From contig CAYYKD010000014.1 of the NCBI GenBank assembly GCA_964471825.1, forward strand, positions 1 through 64,000: a DNA stretch of 64,000 nt, in the 5' to 3' direction. Below are positions 7,150-17,103 of this stretch, in pieces. Position 1 is the first letter of the stretch, and every line of letters begins with the position of its first letter. This DNA is from CAYYKD01 sp964471825. Lineage in GTDB: Bacteria; Spirochaetota; GWE2-31-10; CAYYKD01. Both the position numbers and the translations under genes were made by a program. Below the pieces are notes generated by a model. That model saw nothing but the letters and a program-made list of their open reading frames with translations, ran no database searches and was not told the DNA's origin.

Positions 7150-7602
7150 ATTTAGAAGATTTATTTTGATCATGTTTTTGTTGGTTACTATGTTGTTGAC
7201 AGCAGAAGTTTATATAATGAATGACGGAAAAGTGATCAGAGGCAAACCAATTTAAACGACCGAAGATGTAATATATGTCTTGTCAGACAATCAGGAGTTT
7301 GCTCTTGAAATCGATAATATATATAAAACTACATTACTGAAAATGCATATTTAAAAGAGTTATAAAAAGATCAGCTTGCTAAACAGCAGTTGGACCAAGT
7401 CGAAAAAGATAAACAAGCCAAGATAGAAGCGCAAAAGAAAGAACAAGAACGGCTTGCTAAGCTTGAAGTGGCACAAAAAGAGAAGGAACAAATAAAGAAA
7501 GCAGAAGGCGAACAAAATAACGATGTAAAACCTGAGCTGATTTTGGTAAAGAGAGTTAATGAATTACAAATTTTGCAAGAGTCTAAAATATTTAGTTTAT
7601 AA
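7150..7602 (+). pseudogene. Decayed secreted coiled-coil protein gene
   Basis: GGAGG (7139-7143) precedes a frame reading RRFILIMFLLVTMLLTAEVY, a signal-peptide-like start, then MNDGKVIRGKPI, an internal TAA, TTEDVIYVLSDNQEFALEID, a frame shift near 7335, a second TAA near 7362 and then a Lys/Glu/Gln-rich coiled coil (KQQLDQVEKDKQAKIEAQKK). The likely original ATG is also lost. Both stops could arise from single C-to-T or G-to-T changes. The last 70 codons are still open, but the gene as a whole is broken. The product family is unknown. Confidence 0.65.
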
Positions 7603-7614
7603 AATCATTTAATT

Positions 7615-8916
7615 ATGCTATTGTATAAAAATATGACAGAAAAAACGCAACAAAACAAACCCGTATTTTCAACAGACTCTTTAAAACTTCTTGATAATAT
7701 AATTTATACAGTTGGAGCTCTTATAATTGTTATAGATCCATCTAAGAACATCTATAGATTTAATAAGAAGTGTGAAGAGATAACCGGAATGTCTAAGGAA
7801 GCTGTTGAGGGAAAATATATTTGGGATTTCATTGAGGAAAATAAGGATTCTACCGGATCCAAGATACTCCTTGATCTTTTGTATAATAGTTTTATTTCCG
7901 AATCATTTTATTCAAAGGTTCGCTGTGTTACCGGAGATGATATGATAATCTATTGGCAGAATACAGCATTAAAAGACGCCAATAATGAAATATCCTGGAT
8001 GATCGGGACGGGTATTGATGTGACAGAGAGTGTTACATCGCGTGATAAACTTAAAAATATCAATCAAGAACTTGAAAATATGGTTGCAGAACGAACAGGT
8101 ATGTATAAAAAGGCCATTGATGATCTAGAAAAGACACTTAATGATCTAAAGGATGCAGAAGAGCAGTTGATTAGAGCTGAGAAGATGGCTGCTCTTGGAG
8201 AGTTAGTAGCAGGTGTTGCACATGAGATTAATACTCCGATCGGGATTGGTGTGACGGCTTCCTCACATATTCTTGAAAAAACGAGGTCGTTCTCTGCAGT
8301 TTTTGATTCAGGTCAGATAACAAAATCCGCCTTAAAAGATTATATTGATTCTGTTGATGAGATGTCGCGATTATTATCTGTAAATCTAAGAAGGGCAGGG
8401 GATTTGATTAATAGTTTTAAGCAGGTCTCTGTAGATCAGTCAAGCGAACAATCCAGATTGTTTAATGTAAAAGAGTATCTGGCTGAAATATTATTAAGTT
8501 TACATCCAAGGTTAAAGAAGACAAAGATAAAAGTCGATGTGATATGTGATGATTCTATTAGTATAAATAGTTATCCCGGAGCATTCTCTCAAGTAATAAC
8601 TAATCTTGTTATTAACTCCCTTATGCACGCGTATGAACCGGATGATATTGGAGTTATCAATATAACAGTTTTTGAAGATGAGACTAGCGGTGTATGTGTA
8701 AGGTATACCGACGATGGAAAAGGGATAAGTAAAGCGAACATAGATAAGATTTTTGACCCGTTTTATACTACAAAGAGAGGTTCCGGCGGGTCCGGTCTTG
8801 GTTTATATATAATTTTTAATATTATTTCAACTAAGTTTAATGGTAGTATTAAATGTGAAAGTACTGAGGGGCAGGGATCTACTTTTTCTTTTAATATTCA
8901 TCCGGTTGATATGTAG
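7615..8916 (+). CDS. PAS-domain sensor histidine kinase (soluble)
   Basis: This 433-residue protein has no membrane segment. A PAS domain (about 15-145) is followed by a coiled coil and a histidine kinase core. The H-box is VAGVAHEINTPIGIGV (His at about residue 203), the N-box is QVITNLVINSLMHAY, and the nucleotide loops are DDGKGI, FDPFYTTKRG and GSGLGLYI. All catalytic boxes look intact. The AHEINTP H-box is typical of kinases paired with output regulators carrying REC plus DUF3369. It lies 10 bp before such a regulator and very likely phosphorylates it. No strong ribosome site is visible; a second ATG at 7633 is possible. Confidence 0.88.
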   Translation: MLLYKNMTEKTQQNKPVFSTDSLKLLDNIIYTVGALIIVIDPSKNIYRFNKKCEEITGMSKEAVEGKYIWDFIEENKDSTGSKILLDLLYNSFISESFYSKVRCVTGDDMIIYWQNTALKDANNEISWMIGTGIDVTESVTSRDKLKNINQELENMVAERTGMYKKAIDDLEKTLNDLKDAEEQLIRAEKMAALGELVAGVAHEINTPIGIGVTASSHILEKTRSFSAVFDSGQITKSALKDYIDSVDEMSRLLSVNLRRAGDLINSFKQVSVDQSSEQSRLFNVKEYLAEILLSLHPRLKKTKIKVDVICDDSISINSYPGAFSQVITNLVINSLMHAYEPDDIGVINITVFEDETSGVCVRYTDDGKGISKANIDKIFDPFYTTKRGSGGSGLGLYIIFNIISTKFNGSIKCESTEGQGSTFSFNIHPVDM

Positions 8917-8926
8917 GGGTAGTTAA

Positions 8927-10453
8927 GTGCACAATGATACATTTGTTTTTGCTGATGAGATTGTTAATTCTGAACCGTTAAAATCTAATGAGAGATGGAA
9001 GATTCTTATTGTAGATGATGAACCCGATGTTCATCTGTTAACAAGAAAAGTTTTAGAGGACTTTACCTATAATGCTAAAAAAGTAGAGTTTCTTAGTGCG
9101 TATAGTGAGAAGGAAACAAGGGATATTTTTGCAGAAAACAGTGATATTGCAGTAGTATTTCTTGATGTCGTAATGGAGGCAAATGATACAGGGCTTAAAA
9201 TTGTTAAGTTTATAAGAGATGAGCTTGGGAACAAGTTTGTTAGGATTATTCTTAGAACCGGGCAGCCTGGAAATGCACCTGAAGAGAAGATTATTACCGG
9301 TTATGATATCAATGATTACAAAGAGAAAACAGAGCTAACCTCTAGAAAACTTTTTACCGTTCTTATTTCATCGTTGAGGGCATATAATGATATAATGATA
9401 ATTGAGGCAAATAAAAAGGGGCTTGAAAAAATAATCGAGGCTTCGTCCTCAATTTTTAAACTGCAGTCTTTTGAAAAATTAGCCTCAGGGATTTTAACAC
9501 AGCTTACATCAATATTAAGCGTTCAGGCCGATGCGGTTTTTTGCCAGAGAATTAATATGACGGCAGGTACACCTGTTTATAAAATATTTGCAGCATCGGG
9601 GAAGTATTACGATTTTCTTAATGGAGAGATTGATAATAGTCTTTCGGAACTTGTTTTGAGTCGGATAAGAAATGCACTTGATAAAGGTTGTACGCAATTT
9701 TATGATGGGTATGGAATATGTATTTTTAGGACTGAGAATGGTAATGAAAATTTCATGTACTTTGAGACATGGAATATTCTTATGGATTGGGAGAAAGATT
9801 TAATTAAAATTTTTCTCCATAATGTATCACTTGCATTTGATAATATATATCTTCATGAGGAGATAACAGATACTCAAAAAGAGATAATTTTAACGCTATC
9901 AGAGATTGTTGAGGGACGGAGCAATGAGACGGGGGATCATGTTAACAGGGTTGCGTTGATAGGTGCATTTATTGCTTCCAAACTGGGATTATCAGAATCT
10001 GAGATTGAACTTATTAAACTTGCATCTCCTATGCACGATATTGGTAAACTTGGTATTCCAGACTCCATTCTTAACAAACCGGGGAGACTCGACAGTAGTG
10101 AGTATGATATCATTAAACTTCATACAACAATTGGTTACAAGATGTTAAAAAAATCAAACAGAAAGATCTTAAAGGCCGCAGCAATTATTGCACTTCAACA
10201 CCAGGAGAAGTATGATGGTACGGGATATCCAAATGGATTAAAGGGGGATGAAATTCATCTCTATGCACGAATCATCTCAGTTGCCGATGTCTTTGATGCA
10301 CTCTGTAACGATAGGGTGTACAGGAAAGCCGTTTCTTTAGAAGAGGTTATTAATATTATTAGAGATGGAAGCGGTACACATTTTGATCCCAAAATTGTTG
10401 ATGTTTTTTTAGATAACATTGATGAAATAGTCAAGATTGTTAATAAATCGTAG
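8927..10453 (+). CDS. Response regulator with REC, DUF3369 and HD-GYP domains
   Basis: This 508-residue protein is probably a cyclic-di-GMP phosphodiesterase. REC occupies about 20-150 (ILIVDDEPD; phosphoacceptor Asp in VVFLDVVMEA). A DUF3369-like sensor region spans about 160-305 and HD-GYP about 315-500. Metal and substrate motifs are visible: MHDIGKLGIPDSIL, LHTTIGYKML, and QHQEKYDGTGYPNGL, where HQ replaces the more usual HH. The start is GTG at 8927 with GGGG 9-12 bases upstream. It is in tandem with the PAS kinase, giving a cytosolic phosphorelay into c-di-GMP turnover. Confidence 0.88.
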   Translation: MHNDTFVFADEIVNSEPLKSNERWKILIVDDEPDVHLLTRKVLEDFTYNAKKVEFLSAYSEKETRDIFAENSDIAVVFLDVVMEANDTGLKIVKFIRDELGNKFVRIILRTGQPGNAPEEKIITGYDINDYKEKTELTSRKLFTVLISSLRAYNDIMIIEANKKGLEKIIEASSSIFKLQSFEKLASGILTQLTSILSVQADAVFCQRINMTAGTPVYKIFAASGKYYDFLNGEIDNSLSELVLSRIRNALDKGCTQFYDGYGICIFRTENGNENFMYFETWNILMDWEKDLIKIFLHNVSLAFDNIYLHEEITDTQKEIILTLSEIVEGRSNETGDHVNRVALIGAFIASKLGLSESEIELIKLASPMHDIGKLGIPDSILNKPGRLDSSEYDIIKLHTTIGYKMLKKSNRKILKAAAIIALQHQEKYDGTGYPNGLKGDEIHLYARIISVADVFDALCNDRVYRKAVSLEEVINIIRDGSGTHFDPKIVDVFLDNIDEIVKIVNKS

Positions 10454-10510
10454 AGGTTTTTATTATTCCGATAGACTGATCCGGTAGATGAACTTTAGAG
10501 AAGCAAACTA

Positions 10511-10541
10511 AAAAAGACTATCATTTTAGATAGCCTTTTTA
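10511..10541. terminator. Convergent hairpin terminator
   Basis: AAGACTATC and GATAGCCTT form a short stem with A-runs on the left and T-runs on the right. On the minus strand the single mismatch becomes a G-U pair, so it best ends the leftward dksA-like gene; it may also end the HD-GYP transcript. Confidence 0.7.
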
Positions 10542-10563
10542 TTAAAAATTAAGGATTATAAAA

Positions 10564-10935
10564 TTAATCCCGTTTTTTTGAGTCAATCTCTTTCTTGTTT
10601 TTACAATTCATACATTCGATTGCATATGGTAAAGTCTCTAATCTTGGAATACTGATCTCACATTTACAGGTAACACACAAACCAAAACTGCCCTCATCTA
10701 TTCTTCTTAGTGCAGCATCGATCTTCATAAGTGTTTGCTGACTTTTTTCACTCATCAGTGTAAGCATATCTTGGCTTATCTTTGAAGTAGCAATGTCAAC
10801 CGAGTCGTTTACCCCATGCAGGTCATTATCAATTAATGCTTTAAAAGTATCGTTACTTTCAGCCATCTCTTTAAGAAGCTCATTTCTCTCTTCTATTAAT
10901 AGTTCTTTAAAATGATTTATCTGTTCTTGCGTCAT
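10564..10935 (-). CDS. DksA/TraR-type zinc-finger transcription factor
   Basis: This 123-residue protein has an N-terminal coiled coil (about 1-80) and a C-terminal four-cysteine zinc finger, CVTCKCEISIPRLETLPYAI followed by ECMNCK. Proteins of this family bind the secondary channel of RNA polymerase and modulate transcription, often with ppGpp. I chose the ATG at 10935, which follows GGGGGA by about 5 bases, over a TTG one codon upstream. The acidic residues at the coiled-coil tip needed for DksA action cannot be assigned with certainty (DSVDIATSKISQD is nearby). It is a single gene with its own terminator. Confidence 0.85.
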   Translation of the reverse strand: MTQEQINHFKELLIEERNELLKEMAESNDTFKALIDNDLHGVNDSVDIATSKISQDMLTLMSEKSQQTLMKIDAALRRIDEGSFGLCVTCKCEISIPRLETLPYAIECMNCKNKKEIDSKKRD

Positions 10936-11095
10936 CAAATCCCCCGATGATTATTCAGTTTACGGTAAATAACATAAATTCTAAATTAAGTCAATCTCAT
11001 AAAATTGAATTATTATAATCAAAGAAACAGTTGCAAATTAATTCTGATTGATATATAATTCGCAGGTTAAAAATTTGATTAGAAGGATCTTTATC

Positions 11096-13372
11096 ATGTC
11101 TGATAAAAATAAGTTTGGTACTTTTAAAGGGGTTTTTGTACCATCAACAAATGCTATACTCGGAACAGTGCTTTTTTTGATATTACCCAGGCTATCAGGT
11201 GATATTGGATTATTTGCAATCCTTCTTGTTGTCTTTCTAGCACATACTGTTACTATGTCTACTGCATACTCGCTCTCAGACTGTGCAACAAATCTAAATA
11301 ATATTGGAAGCGGTGGAATGTATGCCCTTGCCCGCCGTTCACTTGGTAAGGCATTCGGCGGCTCTATCGGGATTCAGCTTTTTTTTGCACAGGCATTTTC
11401 CATCGGTTTCTACTGCATAGGGTTTGTTGAACCGTTACAACCGGTTCTAGCTCCAATTCTTGAGAATGTACCTTTTATAGGTACAATGACCGGTGTCTTA
11501 CAAAAACAGGTATTGGCAACTGTAATTTTTATTGTTTTTTTTCTTATAGTTATGATAGGTGCCGACTTTACCTTAAAAATCCAGGTTCTGATACTCATGC
11601 TTCTATTTGGCAGTATAATAGCTATATTTGTATCTCCATTCTTTAATATAAAATATGAACAGACAGATCTTTTTGTAAATAGTTTAAGTAAGATTAATTT
11701 TTCGGGAAACAGACCTCTATCGTTTGCAATATTTTTTACAGCATTTACTATGTTTTTTCCGGCCGTTACAGGGATTGATGCAGGTGTTGGTATGAGCGGT
11801 GATCTAAAACATGCAAAAAAGAGTCTGGTAAAAGGGACATTCTTCGCAATAATTATAACATTTTTTGTATATTTATTTTCTGCATTTATATATACTCTGA
11901 TACAGCCGGAGCTGATTGTTACGGGCTACGATATAGATGGGATACCGACAGGCAATCTACTAACAAATCTTCTCGGTTTTGGAAAACCATTTCCATATAA
12001 TATCCCGGGTGTAATGGTGATGTTAGGGATCCTCGTTGCTACAAGTTCTTCCGCCTTAAGCTGTTTTATGACAGCTCCAAGAACACTTCAGTCACTATCA
12101 AATGATAATACTCTACCTGGATTCCTAAACTTTGTTTCAAAGGACTTTATTAAAGACTCTAATGAACCAAGATTTGCAACTCTTGTTACATTTATTTTTG
12201 GTGTCTCTGTAATATGGATAGGAAATATCGATATAGCCTCAATGATAGTCGGTATCTGCTTTCTTGTTGTCTATGGATGGATCAATCTATCGGCCTTTCT
12301 TGAAAGGATCAGTAATAATCCGACATTTAGACCGACTTCTAAGGGAAGTCTCTATGTTTCACTTTATGGTTTTCTTTCCTCATTACTCGCAGTATGTCTT
12401 TTTAGTTTAAAGGTCGGGCTTATAATTATTATCTCACAGATGGTAATATTCCAACTTATTCTAAAGTATAAATCTGAAAATAAAATAGAAGGGGTTTGGT
12501 GGGGCGTTATGTTTTCGTTATCAACAAAGATGCTTACTAAACTTAGAAATATGGTTCAAGGTTCTAAGAATTGGCGACCTGTACTATCAGCTATTGGATT
12601 TTATGATCAGTCTAACGACCCGTCAAAAATTGACTATATAGCCGAGAGGATTGCTGCATATCAGGGGCTTGTTAATATGAATATTATTAACCTGACTAAG
12701 GAAACACCACAAATTGATCTAAAATTATTTAAGGTGCCTGTGAAAATAATAGAAACTACAGAACCGACACAATCTATATTGAGCATTATTCAAGCAAGTA
12801 ATACGAGCGGGATTGAGTCTAACACAATTTTGCTTAATTATTCGAAGAAGATAAACTCCGTTGAGATAATAAAGAAAATACTTGCATTAAATAAAAATGT
12901 TATATTTTTAAAAAACGCTGAAAAACTAAATGATCACAAGGTTATTGATATATGGTGGCGTGGTGAAAAAAATGGTAACTTTATGGTTCTTCTTGCCTAT
13001 ATCATAAATAATAATCCGGAATTAAAGAACAGATCTGAATATAAGATCAGAATTATCAGACAGGTAAACGAGGAAGCAAATCAGACCTTTGTAGAGGCTG
13101 AGCTTCAAAATCTTCTTGATAAAGCAAGGCTGGTCGGTGAGGTATTTATCATTCCATATACAAACAGGCCATTTCTGGAAACACTCTCAGAGGTATCTAA
13201 AAATACAGACCTTATCATGATGGGGTTGCCGGGTATTATTAAGAGTGAGGGGATTACAAAGCTCTTTAATTTGAATGAGGTGTTTTTTAGTCAAGAAATA
13301 GAAAAATATAATGATCTGCCGGCTATACTATTTATTAAAAGTTCAGGCTGGATGAATCTGATTGATGAATAA
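11096..13372 (+). CDS. SLC12-like cation-chloride cotransporter family membrane protein
   Basis: This 758-residue APC-superfamily transporter has about 12 hydrophobic segments in residues 10-480 and a cytosolic C-terminal domain of about 280. Family features include GTFKGVFVPSTNAILGTVLF at the N-terminus, FFPAVTGIDAGVGMSGDLK, the helix-10-side DNTLPGF, the NPTFRPT stretch, and KNWRPV in the C-terminal domain (compare HVKNWRPQ of animal KCC/NKCC proteins). I chose the ATG at 11096, preceded by AGAAGG; the frame extends 16 codons further upstream. It probably moves K+ or Na+ with Cl-, but ions cannot be assigned from sequence. It has no obvious operon partner. Confidence 0.78.
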   Translation: MSDKNKFGTFKGVFVPSTNAILGTVLFLILPRLSGDIGLFAILLVVFLAHTVTMSTAYSLSDCATNLNNIGSGGMYALARRSLGKAFGGSIGIQLFFAQAFSIGFYCIGFVEPLQPVLAPILENVPFIGTMTGVLQKQVLATVIFIVFFLIVMIGADFTLKIQVLILMLLFGSIIAIFVSPFFNIKYEQTDLFVNSLSKINFSGNRPLSFAIFFTAFTMFFPAVTGIDAGVGMSGDLKHAKKSLVKGTFFAIIITFFVYLFSAFIYTLIQPELIVTGYDIDGIPTGNLLTNLLGFGKPFPYNIPGVMVMLGILVATSSSALSCFMTAPRTLQSLSNDNTLPGFLNFVSKDFIKDSNEPRFATLVTFIFGVSVIWIGNIDIASMIVGICFLVVYGWINLSAFLERISNNPTFRPTSKGSLYVSLYGFLSSLLAVCLFSLKVGLIIIISQMVIFQLILKYKSENKIEGVWWGVMFSLSTKMLTKLRNMVQGSKNWRPVLSAIGFYDQSNDPSKIDYIAERIAAYQGLVNMNIINLTKETPQIDLKLFKVPVKIIETTEPTQSILSIIQASNTSGIESNTILLNYSKKINSVEIIKKILALNKNVIFLKNAEKLNDHKVIDIWWRGEKNGNFMVLLAYIINNNPELKNRSEYKIRIIRQVNEEANQTFVEAELQNLLDKARLVGEVFIIPYTNRPFLETLSEVSKNTDLIMMGLPGIIKSEGITKLFNLNEVFFSQEIEKYNDLPAILFIKSSGWMNLIDE

Positions 13373-13401
13373 TTTTTTATTCAATTAATTTTTTTTACTT
13401 C

Positions 13402-13428
13402 TCAACTAATTTAATATTATGCCGATAG
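13402..13428 (+). promoter_or_regulatory. Sigma-28-like flagellar promoter for fliS
   Basis: TCAA (13402-13405), a 15-bp spacer, and GCCGATAG (13421-13428) match the sigma-28 consensus TAAA-N15-GCCGATAA at 10 of 12 positions. It lies 30 bp before the fliS start. It would put fliS and the downstream genes polA and coaE under flagellar control. Confidence 0.7.
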
Positions 13429-13458
13429 TTAATAATGGGGAGTATTTAGGAGGGTATT

Positions 13459-13887
13459 ATGGCAGTGGGTAATCCGTATCAACAGTACAAAAAAACACAG
13501 GTAGATACTGCTGATCAGGGCAAATTAATTGTTATGTTGTATGACGGGGCAATAAAATTTGTTAATAAAGCAATTGATTTGATTCCGCAAAAAAAGATCG
13601 AAGAGGTTCATAAAAATATTGTTAAGGCACAGGATATTATATCTGAGTTGATGACCTCTCTTAATATGGATGCAGGTGATATATCAAACCGTCTTTTAAG
13701 CATATATATGTACATAAATAGAAGACTTATCGAGGCAAACCTATCTAAATCAACCGAACCTCTATTAGAGGTTAGAAAACATTTAACAGAATTACGGGGT
13801 GCATGGGAAGTGGCCGGTAAAACAGTAAAAACCGATCCTGTTTCCGCACAGCCGGTTAATTCAGGGGGGGTGAACATTGCAACCTGA
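13459..13887 (+). CDS. fliS: Flagellar export chaperone FliS
   Basis: This 142-residue protein begins MAVGNPYQQYKKTQVDTADQ and continues KLIVMLYDGAIKFVNKAI, the hallmark of FliS, which binds newly made flagellin and keeps it from polymerising before export. The rest is a helical bundle (ISNRLLSIYMYINRRLIEAN). GGAGGG lies 6 bases before the ATG. It overlaps the next gene by 11 bp and is the first gene of a five-gene rightward run. Confidence 0.92.
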   Translation: MAVGNPYQQYKKTQVDTADQGKLIVMLYDGAIKFVNKAIDLIPQKKIEEVHKNIVKAQDIISELMTSLNMDAGDISNRLLSIYMYINRRLIEANLSKSTEPLLEVRKHLTELRGAWEVAGKTVKTDPVSAQPVNSGGVNIAT

Positions 13888-14311
13888 AGAACTTATATTT
13901 AAGATCAGAGAGAATCTGATTGAACAGAAAAAAAGACTACAGGATTACTTAAATATCCTTGATAGTGAAAATACGGATATAGCAGAAAAAAATGTTGACA
14001 AACTTCATGCTCATATCTCTATTGAAAAGAAGATCGTAGAAGAGTTAGAATCTTTTAAAAAAATCTTAGCACCTATGGAACTAATCTACTATAGTTCACC
14101 GTATAAGAAAGATACTGTAATCAAAGCTCTTACTGAGTCGATAAATAAACTGGCCGGATCTGTAAAAGAAAAATCTGTTGTTAATATCGATCAACTTAAT
14201 GGAGTGATGGAGAAGATTAAAGCTGAGGTAAACTCAATTGAAAGAAAGAAGATGGCAGATAGGACTGGATATAATACAGTAGAGTCGATGCTGGTGGATA
14301 TTAGCGGATGA
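13877..14311 (+). CDS. FlgN-like helical flagellar chaperone (probable)
   Basis: This 144-residue, almost wholly helical protein starts from TTG at 13877 behind GGGGGGG. It has no strong signature. Its size, heptad patterning (KKRLQDYLNILDSENTDIAE) and position directly after fliS suggest a FlgN-type chaperone for hook-associated proteins. This is inference from context. Its stop overlaps the polA start (ATGA). Confidence 0.5.
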   Translation: MQPEELIFKIRENLIEQKKRLQDYLNILDSENTDIAEKNVDKLHAHISIEKKIVEELESFKKILAPMELIYYSSPYKKDTVIKALTESINKLAGSVKEKSVVNIDQLNGVMEKIKAEVNSIERKKMADRTGYNTVESMLVDISG

Positions 14312-17103
14312 AAAAAATATTACTTGTTGATGCATTCGGGATGATTTTTAAGTCATACTATGCATTTATAAATAGACCATTGAGAAATAAAAACGGCGGA
14401 AATACATCTGCCGTTTTTGGTTTTTATAAAAGCCTTTTGTCAATAATACAGAAGGTTAAACCTGATTATATATTGGTTGCATTAGAGGGGAAGGGTGAGT
14501 GTTTTAGAAATGCTATTTATCCTGAGTACAAATCAAACAGAGATGAGCCTCCTGAGGATTTGCGAACGCAGATCCCGGTTATTCTTGAGCTTTTAGATCA
14601 ACTTGAGATTCCACACCTTGAGATTGAAAGTTACGAAGCGGATGATATAATTGGATCTGCATCAGTTTTTTTTGGATCAGACCGGGATAATACTATATAT
14701 ATTTTATCTAGTGATAAGGATCTTAAACAACTTGTAACAGATAATGTAAAGGTAATCAAAACTGTTAAGTTATCTGATGATATAGTTATTCAAGGAATTG
14801 ATGAGGTTGTTGAAGAGTTCGGGGTAAAACCGGCACATATTACAGATTATCTTGCACTAACAGGGGATGCATCAGACAATATCCCCGGAGTAAAAGGGAT
14901 CGGGCCAAAGACTGCAGTTGCACTTTTAGCCGGTGATAAAACAATAGATGATCTCTATAACAACATTGAGAAGGTAGAATCTCAAAAGATCAGAGATAAA
15001 CTGATCGAATCAAAATCATATGCTTTTCTTAGTAAAAAACTAGCAGATATTCAAAAAGATTTAAATCTTAATCTTTCAATCAATGATTTAGCTATGAGAC
15101 CCTTCAAACTGGAAACAGCAAAAATTACCCTTGAGGAGAATAATCTTGATTTAATTGTGAAAGATATACTAACATATAACGCAAAATATGAAAATAAATC
15201 CGAGCATGAAAACTCTAAACCGGTCGAAGTGACTCAGAACAAAATTTCATCAGAGATATTACCACTAACTAACCACGAGATGGAACCAATTATCCATAGA
15301 GTCATCAAATCATCTGATGATATGGATTCTGCATTAAAGATCATTAGATCAAATGGAGTTTTTTCATTTGATATTGAAACTACAGGCCTTGATATTGTAA
15401 ATGACATAATAATCTGTATCAGTTTTTGTTCAGGTGAGGAATGCTTTGTCTTACCTATAAATTTATCCGAAAAACAACAGGCAGATGCAGGTGTCATTCT
15501 TACTGAACAGCTCAGAGATGGTTTTTTTAATCAGTTGAAACCTCTATTCAATGATAGAGATATTTTAAAAATTGCACATAACGGTAAATTTGACCTTAAA
15601 TTCTTGAGTAAAATTGGTATAACCTCAAACGGTGTTGTTTTTGATACTATGCTTGCAGAGTACTGTTTGGATGGTGCGGATAACAGAAACGGATTAAAGG
15701 ACCTCTCTGAGAAATATCTCGGAATAACCCCTGTTCGCTATGATTCAATAGTAGATGATGTAAAAAAGGACAACCTATTATCTGTAGATTTTAAACGGCT
15801 TTCTAACTATTCTGCTCAGGATGCTTTCCTTACATTTAAGCTATACAAATTATACTGTGAAAAGTTTGAAAGTAACAAATCAGCAAAGGCACTTTTTTTT
15901 AATATTGAGATTCCTGTATCAACCATACTTACTGACATGGAGTTAACAGGAGTTAGGGTAGACACAGAGTACCTAAACTCACTTAGCACTCATCTTGAAG
16001 AGGAACTAGTTGTATTGACACAAAAATTAGTCGACTCTGCAGGAGTTGACTTCAACCCCGCCTCACCTAAACAGGTTGGTGAGATCTTATTTGATCGACT
16101 AAAACTTCCGGTTATCAAAAAAACAGGTACGGGAGCATCCACTGATATTGATGTTTTGACCAAACTTGCTCCGTTACATCCGATTGTTAGTGATCTTCTG
16201 GAATATAGAACTACCAGTAAGATAAAATCAACATATTCTGATAAACTTCCATTGATGATTAATAAATCAACAGGTAGGATTCATACGACATATTTGCAGA
16301 CAGGAACACAGACCGGCAGGCTCTCAAGTAAGGATCCTAACCTTCAAAATATACCTGTTAAAACACAGCTTGGACGCAAAATCAGAAAAGCATTTTTACC
16401 ATCCGGGGGATCAATTCTTCTTAGTGCAGACTATTCTCAGATTGAACTTTTTTTGCTTGCCGAGTTTTCAAAAGATAAAAATCTATATGAAGCATTCACA
16501 AACAATGAGGATATACACACAAAGACAGCAAGTCTGATATTCAACAAAGACACAAATGATATAAGTAAATTTGAAAGAACAATAGCAAAAACAGTAAATT
16601 TTGGTGTGCTATACGGACAGGGAGCATACAGCCTTAGTCAGGATCTAAACATCGGCAGAACCGAGGCAAAAGATTATATTTCAAGATACTTTGCAAAATA
16701 CTCAGGGGTTAAAGATTATATAGAATCAGTTATTGAGAGTGTAAGAAAAAACGGTTATGCTCAAACATATTGGGGTAGAAAGAGAACAATTCCGGAAATC
16801 AATGACAACAATAAGATGAAAAAAGCAAATGGTGAGAGAATGGCGGTTAACACTACAATTCAGGGAACTGCCGCTGATCTTCTTAAGATTGCAATGATAA
16901 GAATCTACAACAAATTTAATGAACAGGATATAAAATCAAAGATGATTTTACAGGTACATGATGAATTAATTTTTGATACAAAGATCAATGAGGTCGAACA
17001 GGTAAAGCAAATAGTAAAAGAATGTATGGAATCAAAGTTTGATTTTAAACTAAAACTTAAGACTAATATTGAAACAGGGGAAAACTGGGGTGAACTCCAC
17101 TAA
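14308..17103 (+). CDS. polA: DNA polymerase I
   Basis: This 931-residue enzyme is used in repair and Okazaki-fragment processing. The 5' nuclease domain (about 1-290) has GDASDNIPGVKGIGPKTAVA. The 3'-5' proofreading domain (about 330-520) keeps its acidic residues in DIETTGLD, IAHNGKFDLKF and YSAQDAF. The polymerase domain (about 560-931) has motif A SADYSQIEL, motif B RTIAKTVNFGVLYGQG and motif C QVHDELIFD. All three activities should be present. The ATG overlaps the preceding stop. Placement behind flagellar genes and before coaE is unusual at the level of function. Confidence 0.97.
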   Translation: MKKILLVDAFGMIFKSYYAFINRPLRNKNGGNTSAVFGFYKSLLSIIQKVKPDYILVALEGKGECFRNAIYPEYKSNRDEPPEDLRTQIPVILELLDQLEIPHLEIESYEADDIIGSASVFFGSDRDNTIYILSSDKDLKQLVTDNVKVIKTVKLSDDIVIQGIDEVVEEFGVKPAHITDYLALTGDASDNIPGVKGIGPKTAVALLAGDKTIDDLYNNIEKVESQKIRDKLIESKSYAFLSKKLADIQKDLNLNLSINDLAMRPFKLETAKITLEENNLDLIVKDILTYNAKYENKSEHENSKPVEVTQNKISSEILPLTNHEMEPIIHRVIKSSDDMDSALKIIRSNGVFSFDIETTGLDIVNDIIICISFCSGEECFVLPINLSEKQQADAGVILTEQLRDGFFNQLKPLFNDRDILKIAHNGKFDLKFLSKIGITSNGVVFDTMLAEYCLDGADNRNGLKDLSEKYLGITPVRYDSIVDDVKKDNLLSVDFKRLSNYSAQDAFLTFKLYKLYCEKFESNKSAKALFFNIEIPVSTILTDMELTGVRVDTEYLNSLSTHLEEELVVLTQKLVDSAGVDFNPASPKQVGEILFDRLKLPVIKKTGTGASTDIDVLTKLAPLHPIVSDLLEYRTTSKIKSTYSDKLPLMINKSTGRIHTTYLQTGTQTGRLSSKDPNLQNIPVKTQLGRKIRKAFLPSGGSILLSADYSQIELFLLAEFSKDKNLYEAFTNNEDIHTKTASLIFNKDTNDISKFERTIAKTVNFGVLYGQGAYSLSQDLNIGRTEAKDYISRYFAKYSGVKDYIESVIESVRKNGYAQTYWGRKRTIPEINDNNKMKKANGERMAVNTTIQGTAADLLKIAMIRIYNKFNEQDIKSKMILQVHDELIFDTKINEVEQVKQIVKECMESKFDFKLKLKTNIETGENWGELH

